64,000 nt of DNA from positions 1 to 64,000 of the forward strand of contig JARLIJ010000272.1 of assembly GCA_031291795.1 (NCBI GenBank), given 5' to 3'. Both the position numbers and the translations under genes were made by a program. Source of the stretch: Acetobacteraceae bacterium (GTDB taxonomy: Bacteria; Pseudomonadota; Alphaproteobacteria; Acetobacterales; Acetobacteraceae). The notes under the pieces were generated by a model, which did no database searches, had not been told where the DNA came from, and saw only the letters and a list, made by a program, of their open reading frames with translations. Positions 36,572-45,404 of the stretch are shown one piece after another (the stretch's first letter is position 1; each line of letters begins with the position of its first letter).

Positions 36572-37735
36572 CTACAGTGGGCCACTTCCATCGTCGCTGG
36601 CGTTCCGGACGATCTGCTGGCGGGCGTCGCCCGGCCGGCCATAGCTCGCCAGCCTGATGTGCCTGTCGGCGAAGAGGCGCGACATAGCTCCGTCCAATTC
36701 CCTCGAAGTGTAGCCTTGCGCATCGGGCCTCTTGGCAAACACTTTGGGGGCAAAGTTGCCGGCCCGGTTGGAATTCGACACGCGTATCTGCTGCGCCTCG
36801 CATCGTTCGAGCAGGGCCAGGAACACCGTTTCCACTGTATCTCGTTGGATCGCGCCGGCGATGCCGCCTTCCGATGTGACCGGAGCAAATGCGCCATTGA
36901 CCCATCGCAGCCTGATCGTGTCGCCGATGCCAGCATAGTTGGCCTTGCGTCGTGTCAGGACGCGCTCGGCAGCGTCCTGCTGCTCTGCTTTGCCATCGGC
37001 GCCCCGGTGCGCCAGTGACCACCGTGAACGCACGCTGTTGCTCCACCCGGTGCTACCGCCATCCAGATCGCCGGTCTTTAATCCAGTGCGGGACGGATGG
37101 GCGTTCAGCAGCACCGCGCCGTTGATCTCGATCGCCAATTTGTTCAGCAAGCCGATGAATCTCCGAACTTGGTGGCGATCGTTCTCATTGCCCGCAAAAA
37201 GGTCCGCCGCAGTGTCAAGCACGACAAGGCGCGCACCAAATTCCCTTACCGCCCTCGCAATGGCATCGAAGCGCTTCGTGGCCTGCATTCGCCCGTCGCC
37301 GTTGAATGTAGCCAGCGCGTTGTCTTGCCCCAGGCCGCTGATCCATCGCATGTCGCCCAGGGCACTGAGGTGGATGCCTAGATGGGCGCAAATCCGATCC
37401 TGGCGGCGATGCAACTCGCGTTCGTCATCTTCACAGAACAGGCCGAACGATCGACAGGACATCACAGGATAACCACACCAGCGTGTACCGGTGGCGCATG
37501 CCGTCATCAATTGCTGCGACAGCAGCGTCTTTCCGACACCGCCGTCTCCGTAGGCAGCCGTGGTGCAACCGACAGGCAGCCAGTCCCGTACGATCCATTC
37601 GCGCTCTGGCACCGTTCCGGATGCCAGGTCTGCGGGGTTGATGATGCAGAGAGGTTGATCATCGCTTTGGTTCCCGCGTGCGGCATGCTGCACCGCTTCA
37701 CGCGCCACTACTTCAGCATCAAAGGGTGCCGTCAT
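36572..37735 (-). CDS. RepA-like AAA ATPase / replicative helicase-type protein
   Basis: Walker A YGDGGVGKTLLSQQL; CEDDERELHRRQDRI; VLDTAADLFAGNENDRHQVRRFIGLLNKLA. Confidence 0.8.
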   Translation of the reverse strand: MTAPFDAEVVAREAVQHAARGNQSDDQPLCIINPADLASGTVPEREWIVRDWLPVGCTTAAYGDGGVGKTLLSQQLMTACATGTRWCGYPVMSCRSFGLFCEDDERELHRRQDRICAHLGIHLSALGDMRWISGLGQDNALATFNGDGRMQATKRFDAIARAVREFGARLVVLDTAADLFAGNENDRHQVRRFIGLLNKLAIEINGAVLLNAHPSRTGLKTGDLDGGSTGWSNSVRSRWSLAHRGADGKAEQQDAAERVLTRRKANYAGIGDTIRLRWVNGAFAPVTSEGGIAGAIQRDTVETVFLALLERCEAQQIRVSNSNRAGNFAPKVFAKRPDAQGYTSRELDGAMSRLFADRHIRLASYGRPGDARQQIVRNASDDGSGPL

Positions 37736-38559
37736 CGCCTTGCCCCCGCTGCAAGTGCGCTGCTCAGAGTCCGCACTACCTCACGTCGTTCCAGTCCAGC
37801 AACTTGGCTCGCGTGGGCCAGCGCCTCGGCGATTTCGGGCGGCGTCAACAACCCATCGGCGATGAAACGGGACAGGCTCCACGCGGCTCGGTTTAACGTG
37901 TCGTTGCGTTGACCATCTGGCGCAGTGGCGACCTGTTCGACGGCCCTTCGCAAGGCGCCGATGGCATAGAAACGGCCAGGCTGCCCAGTGTTTGCCACGG
38001 GATGCGGGGCCGGCAGCGGTGACTTCGGCAGTGGCGCGACAAGTTGCAGCAGCCAGTCGGGTGCCGGCGGCGCTGCGATTTCCCAGGGTGGCGTGATCCA
38101 CCGATACCGCATGCGAGTCCGGTGATGGATGGATGGTGGGATTGTTACGGTCAGCCGGCCCCGTCGAGGATCAATGCCAGGACATGGTGTACCTGTGGCG
38201 CCAGCGATCGGCTCGCCGCGATGCAGGAAGAACAGGGCGCACCCTCCGCCGCCGGAGCGTGTGGCAGGCCGCGGCGGGATGGGACCGTGCACCGCTACCA
38301 GGGCGGCGAGTGCCTTGATTCCGTCCGCTCCATGGTGCGGTCCCGGTGCATCGACATCCAGCGCCCAGATACTGGAGCCGGCCATCACGACGCGCCAGTT
38401 GCAGTCGGGAAACTCAGCGCTCCACCGGGCTAGACAATCCAGGTCGCACGTCGCGAGATCAGCCGCCCGCCTGATGCAAGATGCTCGGCTGAAACGTGAT
38501 GCTGGGTGGAGTCGCCAGCCGAGCAATGCAAGTCGTTCGACGTCGGGGTGCAGGGTCAT
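37732..38559 (-). CDS. Bifunctional DNA primase/polymerase (prim-pol) N-terminal-type protein
   Basis: NWRVVMAGSSIWALDVDAPG...RSGGGGCALFF...GIDPRRGRLTVTIPPSIH; overlaps ATPase start. Confidence 0.78.
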   Translation of the reverse strand: MTLHPDVERLALLGWRLHPASRFSRASCIRRAADLATCDLDCLARWSAEFPDCNWRVVMAGSSIWALDVDAPGPHHGADGIKALAALVAVHGPIPPRPATRSGGGGCALFFLHRGEPIAGATGTPCPGIDPRRGRLTVTIPPSIHHRTRMRYRWITPPWEIAAPPAPDWLLQLVAPLPKSPLPAPHPVANTGQPGRFYAIGALRRAVEQVATAPDGQRNDTLNRAAWSLSRFIADGLLTPPEIAEALAHASQVAGLERREVVRTLSSALAAGARR

Positions 38560-38639
38560 ATCTGGCCCCACAGCGACAAGCCCGGGCCGGCGAACTCGGC
38601 CAGCGCGGCATCACCCGATCCGTACAACACCATCTTCAT
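38556..38639 (-). CDS. 27-aa ORF, translationally coupled
   Basis: MKMVLYGSGDAALAEFAGPGLSLWGQI*; ATGA overlaps at both ends. Confidence 0.45.
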   Translation of the reverse strand: MKMVLYGSGDAALAEFAGPGLSLWGQI

Positions 38640-38812
38640 TTCGGCCGCTTGCTGCTGCTGGGATGGGGCACCCTGGCCTTGCACAAGTAACCATCGTGGC
38701 AGAACTCGCGCGTCAGCAGCAAAGCGCGCAATGCTTCCATAGGGTTGGTAGACGCGGCGGCCAACGCCGCCTGCTCGATGACGCAGATCGCGCCATCAAT
38801 GATGCAGATCAT
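38636..38812 (-). CDS. 58-aa ORF, hypothetical
   Basis: MICIIDGAICVIEQAALAAASTNPMEALRALLLTREFCHDGYLCKARVPHPSSSKRPK*; ATGA overlap with next ORF. Confidence 0.5.
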   Translation of the reverse strand: MICIIDGAICVIEQAALAAASTNPMEALRALLLTREFCHDGYLCKARVPHPSSSKRPK

Positions 38813-38952
38813 GTCAGGGCCTTTCAGCCCCGCGCCGCTTGAAGCGTTGCGTCACATCGGCTATATCGCAGTTGCCGACTACGATTGTTCCGAACCGACA
38901 TGCCGCCTCGGTGTGAGCAGCACTGGGGCGCTGTCGTTTTCGAGCGTCGTCG

Positions 38953-39180
38953 TTATGAGTGGCTGTTGCTTGTGCTTGCCCACTCGGCTGCTCGGCTTGT
39001 GTGCGTGCGTGCCGCGGCCCACTGCATCGCCTGCGCCAGTGGGTAAGCCAGACGACGCTCACTCAGTCGAACGAACGCGGGTCCCTCTCCGGTTTCGCGC
39101 CAGCGTTGCAAGGTGCGCCGAGAGATTCTGAATCGCTCGGCGAATTCTTTCTCGGTCAGAAAGTGATCTGATTCGGGCAT
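38953..39180 (-). CDS. AlpA/MerR-like helix-turn-helix protein (putative excisionase/regulator)
   Basis: FLTEKEFAERFRISRRTLQRWRETGEGPAFVRLSERRLAYPLAQAMQW. Confidence 0.75.
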   Translation of the reverse strand: MPESDHFLTEKEFAERFRISRRTLQRWRETGEGPAFVRLSERRLAYPLAQAMQWAAARTHTSRAAEWASTSNSHS

Positions 39181-39524
39181 TTCGTACCTCCTGCAGTGGC
39201 ACGAGCACACACGGCTCAACGCAACAACACGGCTCGCGCGCGCGTCACGGTCGGTCGATGGGATTGGTGGCCACTGCTCGGGCCGAGAAGCGGATCGCGC
39301 TGCTTGGTGTTCCGCTGCGTGCTGCCGGTGGCCGCTGCTGGGGCGAACCGATAGCGCGGCGTAATCGGTATCGCATCGGCCGCTAGCAAGTCAAGGCTCC
39401 TCTACGCCGCCTGTGGCGAAAGCCCTGAGTTCATCTGCCGATCACGAGCAACCGGCGTGGCGCCTGCAAACACGGGCCAGCACGAAGGAGGTCGGCGTCA
39501 AACACCCGCAAGATGGGGGCACCG

Positions 39525-40757
39525 TTACGCCCGGCGCAGCGCCACGATGTTGCCGGCCTCCAATCCACCTTCCGCACAGCGCAAGACATGAGTCGCCCAG
39601 GCTTGCAATGCCGATGCCCGCTCCGCCGCGAAATCGTGACGTTGATACACGCGCGCCGCACCCCGGAGCTTGCTCGGCTGATGCGCCAACAGCTTATCTG
39701 CCACGATGGAATCGATGCCCATTGCCGCCAATGCCGAAACACCCGTGCGACGAATGTCATGCAGGCGCCAGTCTGTGACGCTGCTGGCCCGATCGAGCGC
39801 AGCCTTCGCTTTGGTGAAGCCAGAAACGGCGGTGCGGCCTGTGGTCGAGAATAGCAGATCCTGCCCCTCAATACGGGGGATCGCTGCCAACGCCTCTTTC
39901 GCGGCGGCAGGCAGCGCAATGACATGCGGCAGCCCCCGTTTCATTCGGGCACTCGGGATGGTCCAACTCGATAGGTCGGGCGAAAGTTCGGACCACCGCA
40001 TTCCTGCGACCTCCTCGCGGCGTGCCAGGGTCAGCAGCAGCAGGCGGAACAGCGGCCCCCAGGGATAGGACATGCTGGCTGCCGCGCCCCACACTCGGCC
40101 AAGTTCTTCGTCCGTCAGCGCCCGCTCCCGCTCAACCGCACCGGCCGGTATGGGGAGGTTCATGAACGGGTTGCCAGGCACTTTCCCGCGCTTCTCCGCC
40201 CAGTGGAAGCAAGCCCGCGCATAGGCCATGGTACGGCCCGCCATTGCCGCCTTTCCAGCCTTGGCAAGCGCGTCCAGCGTGTTCACCGCCTCTGCGCGAC
40301 TCAGGCGTGCGGCGGGCCGACCCAACAGATGGTCGAAGGCATGATGCAGCGCTCGCTGTGCTTCGCGGGCGTAGCGCGGACGGCGGTGCGTCAGATGCAG
40401 GCCAGCCCATTCGTCGATCAAGGCGCGGAATGTCAGGGCCGTCTCGGCACGGTCGCGCTCGGCGTCCCGGCGGCGCTGCTCGCGCTCAGCACGCGGATCG
40501 ATGCCCTTGGCCACCTGGCCTAAGCGCACGCGTGCTGCCTCGCGGGCTTGGTCGATGGTGAGGCTGCCCCAAACGCCCAACGGCTCGCGCACCTTCCGGC
40601 GGGTCGCTGTGTCCGTCCACTGGGCGATGAACGTGCGGGTCCCTTTGGTGGTCAATCGTACCCCAAGGCCCGGGCATGCCGTGTCGAACAGCAGGCGATC
40701 TTTCTGGCCAGGCTCCAACGCCAACCCGTGCAGTAGCTTGTCGGTCAGCTTCGGCAT
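39525..40757 (-). CDS. int: Tyrosine recombinase/integrase
   Basis: LLLLTLARREEVAGMRWSEL, WRLHDIRRTGVSALAAMGI, LLAHQPSKLRGAARVYQRHDF (R..HxxR..Y); adjacent to attR. Confidence 0.93.
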   Translation of the reverse strand: MPKLTDKLLHGLALEPGQKDRLLFDTACPGLGVRLTTKGTRTFIAQWTDTATRRKVREPLGVWGSLTIDQAREAARVRLGQVAKGIDPRAEREQRRRDAERDRAETALTFRALIDEWAGLHLTHRRPRYAREAQRALHHAFDHLLGRPAARLSRAEAVNTLDALAKAGKAAMAGRTMAYARACFHWAEKRGKVPGNPFMNLPIPAGAVERERALTDEELGRVWGAAASMSYPWGPLFRLLLLTLARREEVAGMRWSELSPDLSSWTIPSARMKRGLPHVIALPAAAKEALAAIPRIEGQDLLFSTTGRTAVSGFTKAKAALDRASSVTDWRLHDIRRTGVSALAAMGIDSIVADKLLAHQPSKLRGAARVYQRHDFAAERASALQAWATHVLRCAEGGLEAGNIVALRRA

Positions 40758-40913
40758 TGCTCGCACCCGCCTGTCTGCGGACCTGCTGCGGACCCGAGCC
40801 CTGGGTCCGCGTGGCGATCCATGGCGGCATGCTAATCAGCGGGTCCGGCAGTATGCAAGCAAAATAGCGGTATATTGCGAAGCGTGGCGATTGATGGCGG
40901 GTCCGCATCGCTT

Positions 40914-40960
40914 ATTCGTAATCAGTAGGTCCGGAGTTCGACCCTCCGCGTCGGCACCAG
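40914..40960. repeat. attR
   Basis: Identical 47-bp copy of attL; lacks the tRNA 5' half. Confidence 0.92.
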
Positions 40961-41247
40961 TTTCAAGGGGTTGGCAGGGACTGTTCCCTGCGTCCCCGGC
41001 GGTTCCCCCGAGTGTCCATCAGGTGGCGCCGTTTCCGATGGTCCCGGGCGGGACTTCTGCATGGATCGGTCCGGTGACCACGAGAGGGCGTGCCCAGACA
41101 CACCAGGCTTGCAGATCGCCGCCCAGGCAATCGGGGCCGCAAGTGTTGCGGGCCCAGGCGTTGGAGGGCCAATCTCAAGCAGGTCAGGCCGCGTGGCTGA
41201 CCGGAGGTCTACGTGAAGACTGGCTGACCCCTCTGCTCAGGTGCAGC

Positions 41248-42057
41248 TTATGCGCCGGGAATGACGGCGCCCTTGAACGTGTCGGTGACCCATTGTCGCA
41301 CCCCAGGGTCTGCGTAGCCGGCTGCCAGTGCCTTGGCCCACGGTGCATCGGCGTCCGGTTTGCGCACCACGACCAGGCAGCAATACACGCTGTCGCCCTT
41401 TTCCATCGCGAGGCTGCCATGCAGCGGATCAAGGCCGGCGGGCACGGCATAGTTGCCGGTGACGGCGGCCGCATCGACATCGGCCAGCGACCGCGCGATC
41501 TGTGCCGCCTCCAGCTCGACGATGCGCACGCGCTTGGGGTTATCGGTGATGTCGGCGATCGTGGCGCGGAAATCCGCGCCGGGGGTAAGTTTGAATACGC
41601 CAGCTTCGGCCAGCAGCAGCAAGGCGCGACCGCCATTGGTGGGATCGTTGGGAATGGCGATCCGCGCCCCGTTCGGCAGGGCGTCGACGGATTTTGCCTT
41701 CGTGCTGTAGATCGCCATGGCGGTCAGCACGGTACGCCCGACCGCCACGAAGTCGTAGCCCCGGTCTTTGATCTGCTGATCGAGGAAGGGCCTGTGCTGG
41801 TAGACGTTGACGTCGATGTCGCCGGCCGCCAAGGCGACATTCGGCTGTATGAAATCACCGAATTCGACGATCTTCAGCACCAACCCCTGCTTGCCCACGG
41901 CATCGCGAACCTGTTCCAGCACCTGCGCGTGCACGCCGCTGGTCACCCCGACAAGGAGAGGCCGCTCTGCACTGCCGGGCACCGGCTTGCCCTGGGCGCG
42001 CACCGCCATCGGGAACGCCAATGTCGCCGCAAGTGCTGCTCGGCGCGTAAGATTCAT
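41248..42057 (-). CDS. metQ: MetQ/NlpA-family substrate-binding protein
   Basis: LVGVTSGVHAQVLEQVRDAV..., VVRKPDADAPWAKALAAGYADPGVRQWVTDTFKGAVIPGA. Confidence 0.9.
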   Translation of the reverse strand: MNLTRRAALAATLAFPMAVRAQGKPVPGSAERPLLVGVTSGVHAQVLEQVRDAVGKQGLVLKIVEFGDFIQPNVALAAGDIDVNVYQHRPFLDQQIKDRGYDFVAVGRTVLTAMAIYSTKAKSVDALPNGARIAIPNDPTNGGRALLLLAEAGVFKLTPGADFRATIADITDNPKRVRIVELEAAQIARSLADVDAAAVTGNYAVPAGLDPLHGSLAMEKGDSVYCCLVVVRKPDADAPWAKALAAGYADPGVRQWVTDTFKGAVIPGA

Positions 42058-42083
42058 AGGCAGGAACTCCTTCGTTTCGAGAC

Positions 42084-42752
42084 TTACTGTCGGTGCGAGA
42101 GCCGGCGGACCAGCGCGTCGCCGAGGCTCTGCAGCCCCTGGACGACGAGGATCAGCAGCACGACCACGGCGGCCATGACTTCCGGCATGAAGCGCTGGTA
42201 GCCGAAACGAATGCCCAGGTCGCCCAGGCCGCCACCACCGATGGCACCCGCCATGGCGGAATATCCCACCAGCGAGATCAGCGTGACTGTGATCGCCGCC
42301 ACCAGGCCCGGCGCCGCCTCCGGCACCAGCACCTTGCGGATGATCTGCCCTCGGCTGGCCCCCATCGCCTGCGCCGCCTCGATCAGGCCATGGTCGACGT
42401 CACGCAATGCCGTCTCGAACAGGCGGGCGATGAACGCTGTCGCCGCCAGCGCCAGCGGCACGGTGGCGGCCGCGGTGCCGATCGAGGTGCCGGCGATCAG
42501 GCGAGTGAAGGGAACCACCGCCACCATGAGGATGATGAAGGGGACGGAACGCACGGCATTGACGATGGCCGCGACCGGACGGTTGATCAGCGCGTTGGCG
42601 GCGATATGTCCCGGCGAGGTGACCAGCAGCAGCAATGCGAGCGGCAGGCCTACGGCAATCGCCACCAAGGCTGCGACGCCCACCATCCAGGCGGTCTCGC
42701 CTGCAGACTGAAGCAGCAGGATTTGCATGGTCGGGTTGAGCAGCGTGCTCAT
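42084..42752 (-). CDS. metI: MetI-family ABC permease
   Basis: VNAVRSVPFIILMVAVVPFTRLIAGTSIG, SMAGAIGGGGLGDLGIRFGY. Confidence 0.93.
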   Translation of the reverse strand: MSTLLNPTMQILLLQSAGETAWMVGVAALVAIAVGLPLALLLLVTSPGHIAANALINRPVAAIVNAVRSVPFIILMVAVVPFTRLIAGTSIGTAAATVPLALAATAFIARLFETALRDVDHGLIEAAQAMGASRGQIIRKVLVPEAAPGLVAAITVTLISLVGYSAMAGAIGGGGLGDLGIRFGYQRFMPEVMAAVVVLLILVVQGLQSLGDALVRRLSHRQ

Positions 42753-43846
42753 GCCACCTCCGATCCGGCGGTCGCCGCGGCGATATCGTCCACCTCGAGA
42801 TCCAGGCCCCGCATCCTGTCGATCGCCTGCGCCACATGCACGGGATCGCCAAAGGCGGCGACGACCAGGACGCCGAACGGCTCCAGGCCGATCGCATCGA
42901 TCCGGCCCGAGATGATGTTGAGATCGAGGCCGAAGCGGCGGGACGCCTCGCTGATCACGGCGCGCGTCGAGGCATCGCTGGTGAACAGGATGCGCAGGAT
43001 GCGCCGCATTTCGCCGGGACGCGGTTCCGGCAGCCGCGCGACGGTGCCCTTGGGCAGCATCTCGCCGGTCATCTGGGCGGCGAACTGGCGGGCGGTGTCG
43101 CTCTGCGGCCGGGTGAACACGTCAAACACGCGTCCCTGTTCGATGACCCGCCCCTTCTCCAGCACGGCGACCCGGTCGCAGATCGTCTTGACCACCTCCA
43201 TCTCGTGGGTGATCAGCAGCACCGTCAGCCGCAGCCGATCGCGCAGCTCCCGGATCAATGCCAGGATTTCCGCCGTCGTCTCCGGGTCGAGCGCGCTGGT
43301 CGCCTCATCGGACAGCAGCAGGGTCGGGTTGGTGGCCAGCGCGCGGGCGATCCCGACCCGCTGCTTCTGGCCGCCGGACAAGTGTGCCGGATAGGCATCG
43401 GCTCGATCTTCGAGGCCGACCAGGCGCAGCAGCTCCTTCACCCGTTCGCGACGCGTGGACGCGGGTATTCCCGCAATCTCCAGCGGCAGGGCGATATTCC
43501 CGGCCACGGTGCGGCTGGCGAGCAGGTTGAAGTGCTGGAACACCATGCCGATGCCGCGCCGCGCGGCGGCCAGCGCGTCGCGGCCGAGCCGGCCCAGGTC
43601 CTGGCCGGCTAGCAGCACCTGGCCGGTGTCCGGTCGCTCGAGCAGGTTGACGCAGCGGATCAGGCTGGATTTGCCGGCGCCGGAGCGGCCGATGATGCCG
43701 AAGATCTCTCCAGGCCTTACCTCGATCGACACGCCGTCGAGCGCCGCGGCACTGCTGCCACGATAGGTCTTGCGGATATCCAGCAGCCGCAACAGCGGCG
43801 CATCGGACGCCGGCGGAGGTACGGCATCAGCCATCGAGGCACCCAT
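42749..43846 (-). CDS. metN: MetN methionine ABC transporter ATPase
   Basis: GRSGAGKSSLIRC, LSGGQKQRVGIARAL, LLSDEATSALDPETT, C-terminal NIL-type domain. Confidence 0.93.
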   Translation of the reverse strand: MGASMADAVPPPASDAPLLRLLDIRKTYRGSSAAALDGVSIEVRPGEIFGIIGRSGAGKSSLIRCVNLLERPDTGQVLLAGQDLGRLGRDALAAARRGIGMVFQHFNLLASRTVAGNIALPLEIAGIPASTRRERVKELLRLVGLEDRADAYPAHLSGGQKQRVGIARALATNPTLLLSDEATSALDPETTAEILALIRELRDRLRLTVLLITHEMEVVKTICDRVAVLEKGRVIEQGRVFDVFTRPQSDTARQFAAQMTGEMLPKGTVARLPEPRPGEMRRILRILFTSDASTRAVISEASRRFGLDLNIISGRIDAIGLEPFGVLVVAAFGDPVHVAQAIDRMRGLDLEVDDIAAATAGSEVA

Positions 43847-43864
43847 GGTCAGTCCAACCAGGGG

Positions 43865-43903
43865 TCAGCCGGGGAAAAACACGCGTGTCGTCAGGCCAGC
43901 CAT
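43865..43903 (-). CDS. Putative 12-aa leader ORF
   Basis: GAGGGAGACCACT-ATG: MAGLTTRVFFPG*; between the riboswitch and metN. Confidence 0.4.
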   Translation of the reverse strand: MAGLTTRVFFPG

Positions 43904-43973
43904 AGTGGTCTCCCTCTCAAGCCAGGAACCACGATGCCCGCGTGACCGATGTCTGCGCGACAGGAGGTATCGT

Positions 43974-44040
43974 GGCGCTTTAGCGTTTGGTGTCGCGGCG
44001 CAAGCTGCCCAATTGGACTTTGTCTCAAATCCCCGCGGCC
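43974..44040 (-). promoter_or_regulatory. SAM-II riboswitch (metA-type element)
   Basis: CGCGGGGATTTGA...GCTTGCGCCGCGACACCAAACGCTAAAG: P1 CGCGG/CCGCG, GATTTG/CAAA pseudoknot, GCTAAA tail. Confidence 0.85.
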
Positions 44041-44064
44041 CCGGCTCACCGCCAGGGCGTGGCG

Positions 44065-44093
44065 GGAATATGGCCCGACCAGAGCGTTGTCAA
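44065..44093 (-). promoter_or_regulatory. Candidate sigma70-type promoter of metNIQ
   Basis: TTGACA-N17-TATTCC immediately upstream of the SAM-II element. Confidence 0.6.
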
Positions 44094-44555
44094 GCCGGAT
44101 ACTTTCGGTTGCAACTCTCAACAGGAACGAGACGTGGTCGGGAAAATTCGGACGATCGATGCGCCGATTTCCCGCCCGCGCGCGGCCGGGATATTGCGGC
44201 TCAAGGGAGGGGCAAGAATAGAAAAATTTGGCGGCACGACGACAGTCGGAACCGAATCTATCCAAGCCGCCCCATGGCCCAACCGAGCGGGACCACCTCA
44301 GTGGCGATGCGAGGCTGACCGAGACATGCAGTGCCGCGGTGCCAGGTCTGAAGTTGACTGGCTCCTGTGACGTTGCCGCGGGCCCGGGTGATTGCGGGCG
44401 GGTAGTGCGGCGGTGTCTTGGGCATCTGCCGAGCCTCCTGCGAAAGCCTGGGAAGCTCGCCAGGGCGAGCCAGCTTCAGCGTCACTCAAGTGCTTTCCCT
44501 GCCCACTTTCGTGCGGGCGATTGCTGTGCAGGACGGCGTCGCGCATGATGACGAC

Positions 44556-45005
44556 ATGACCATTCCGATTCCGGTGCAGCGCCTGCCGCATGCCGAGGGC
44601 TTGTCGCTGCCAGTCTATGCGACGGCCGGAGCGGCCGGCATGGACCTGCTGGCTGCGGTGCGGGAGCCGCTGACGATTGCACCGGGCGCGCGGGCGCTGG
44701 TGCCGACCGGCCTGATGATCGCCTTACCGCCCGGCTATGAGTTGCAGGTGCGTCCGCGTTCCGGCCTGGCGTTGCGCCATGGCATCGTGCTGCCGAACAG
44801 CCCGGGCACCATAGATGAGGACTACCGCGGCGAGGTCCAGGTGATCGTGATGAACGCCGGCGACGCGCCGTTCGTGATCGAGCGCGGTGCGCGGATCGCG
44901 CAGGCGGTGCTGTCGCCTGTCGTCCGGGCACGGTGGCAGCCGGTCGAAAGCCTCGATGCGACCGAGCGGAATACCGGCGGGTTCGGTAGCACCGGCGTGG
45001 CCTGA
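44556..45005 (+). CDS. dut: dUTP diphosphatase
   Basis: [46 protein letters not shown]. Confidence 0.95.
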   Translation: MTIPIPVQRLPHAEGLSLPVYATAGAAGMDLLAAVREPLTIAPGARALVPTGLMIALPPGYELQVRPRSGLALRHGIVLPNSPGTIDEDYRGEVQVIVMNAGDAPFVIERGARIAQAVLSPVVRARWQPVESLDATERNTGGFGSTGVA

Positions 45006-45194
45006 ACCGGGCGTCGCGTGCGTCCGCGTGGCCGTTGGGTCGCGGTGTGGCGCATCTGCGTCAGCTCGCGAACGATTGATCCGACACGATCGCTCAAGCG
45101 GCGAGCCGTTGCTGTATTGTAAATAGTGCATGTCGAATGTGCCGATAATCGGGGACCGATGACGTATCCGTCTCGGGAGCGGTGAGGAGCGACT

Positions 45195-45380
45195 ATGTCC
45201 GCACAGATTCTTCCACTGGGTCGTGCGTCGCATGATGGCGCCAACGGTGCTGCCGTGGCGGACGACCTGCAGGTGGGCGAGGACCGGCGGATGGCGCCGT
45301 CGCGCGGGATCGTGACGGGCATCCTGATCTCGTTGCCGGTCTGGGCGGTCGCCGGAGTGGTGATCTACCTGGTACTCTGA
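45195..45380 (+). CDS. Small single-TM hypothetical protein
   Basis: 61 aa with C-terminal hydrophobic helix GIVTGILISLPVWAVAGVVIYLVL. Confidence 0.6.
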   Translation: MSAQILPLGRASHDGANGAAVADDLQVGEDRRMAPSRGIVTGILISLPVWAVAGVVIYLVL

Positions 45381-45404
45381 CCGGCCGGACCAAGACCCCC
45401 GGAC

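Noticed and set aside
36030-37046. 338-aa minus-strand ORF overlapping the ATPase gene
   Set aside because: Out-of-frame Arg/Gly-rich translation; the overlapping frame has a Walker A motif and clear ATPase signature.
40971-41216. Possible small gene right of attR
   Set aside because: No family-like motifs, odd composition and no convincing Shine-Dalgarno; could be ordinary intergenic sequence.
44298-44540. Minus-strand [37 protein letters not shown] upstream of dut
   Set aside because: Looked briefly transposase-like but has no diagnostic motif; left unannotated.
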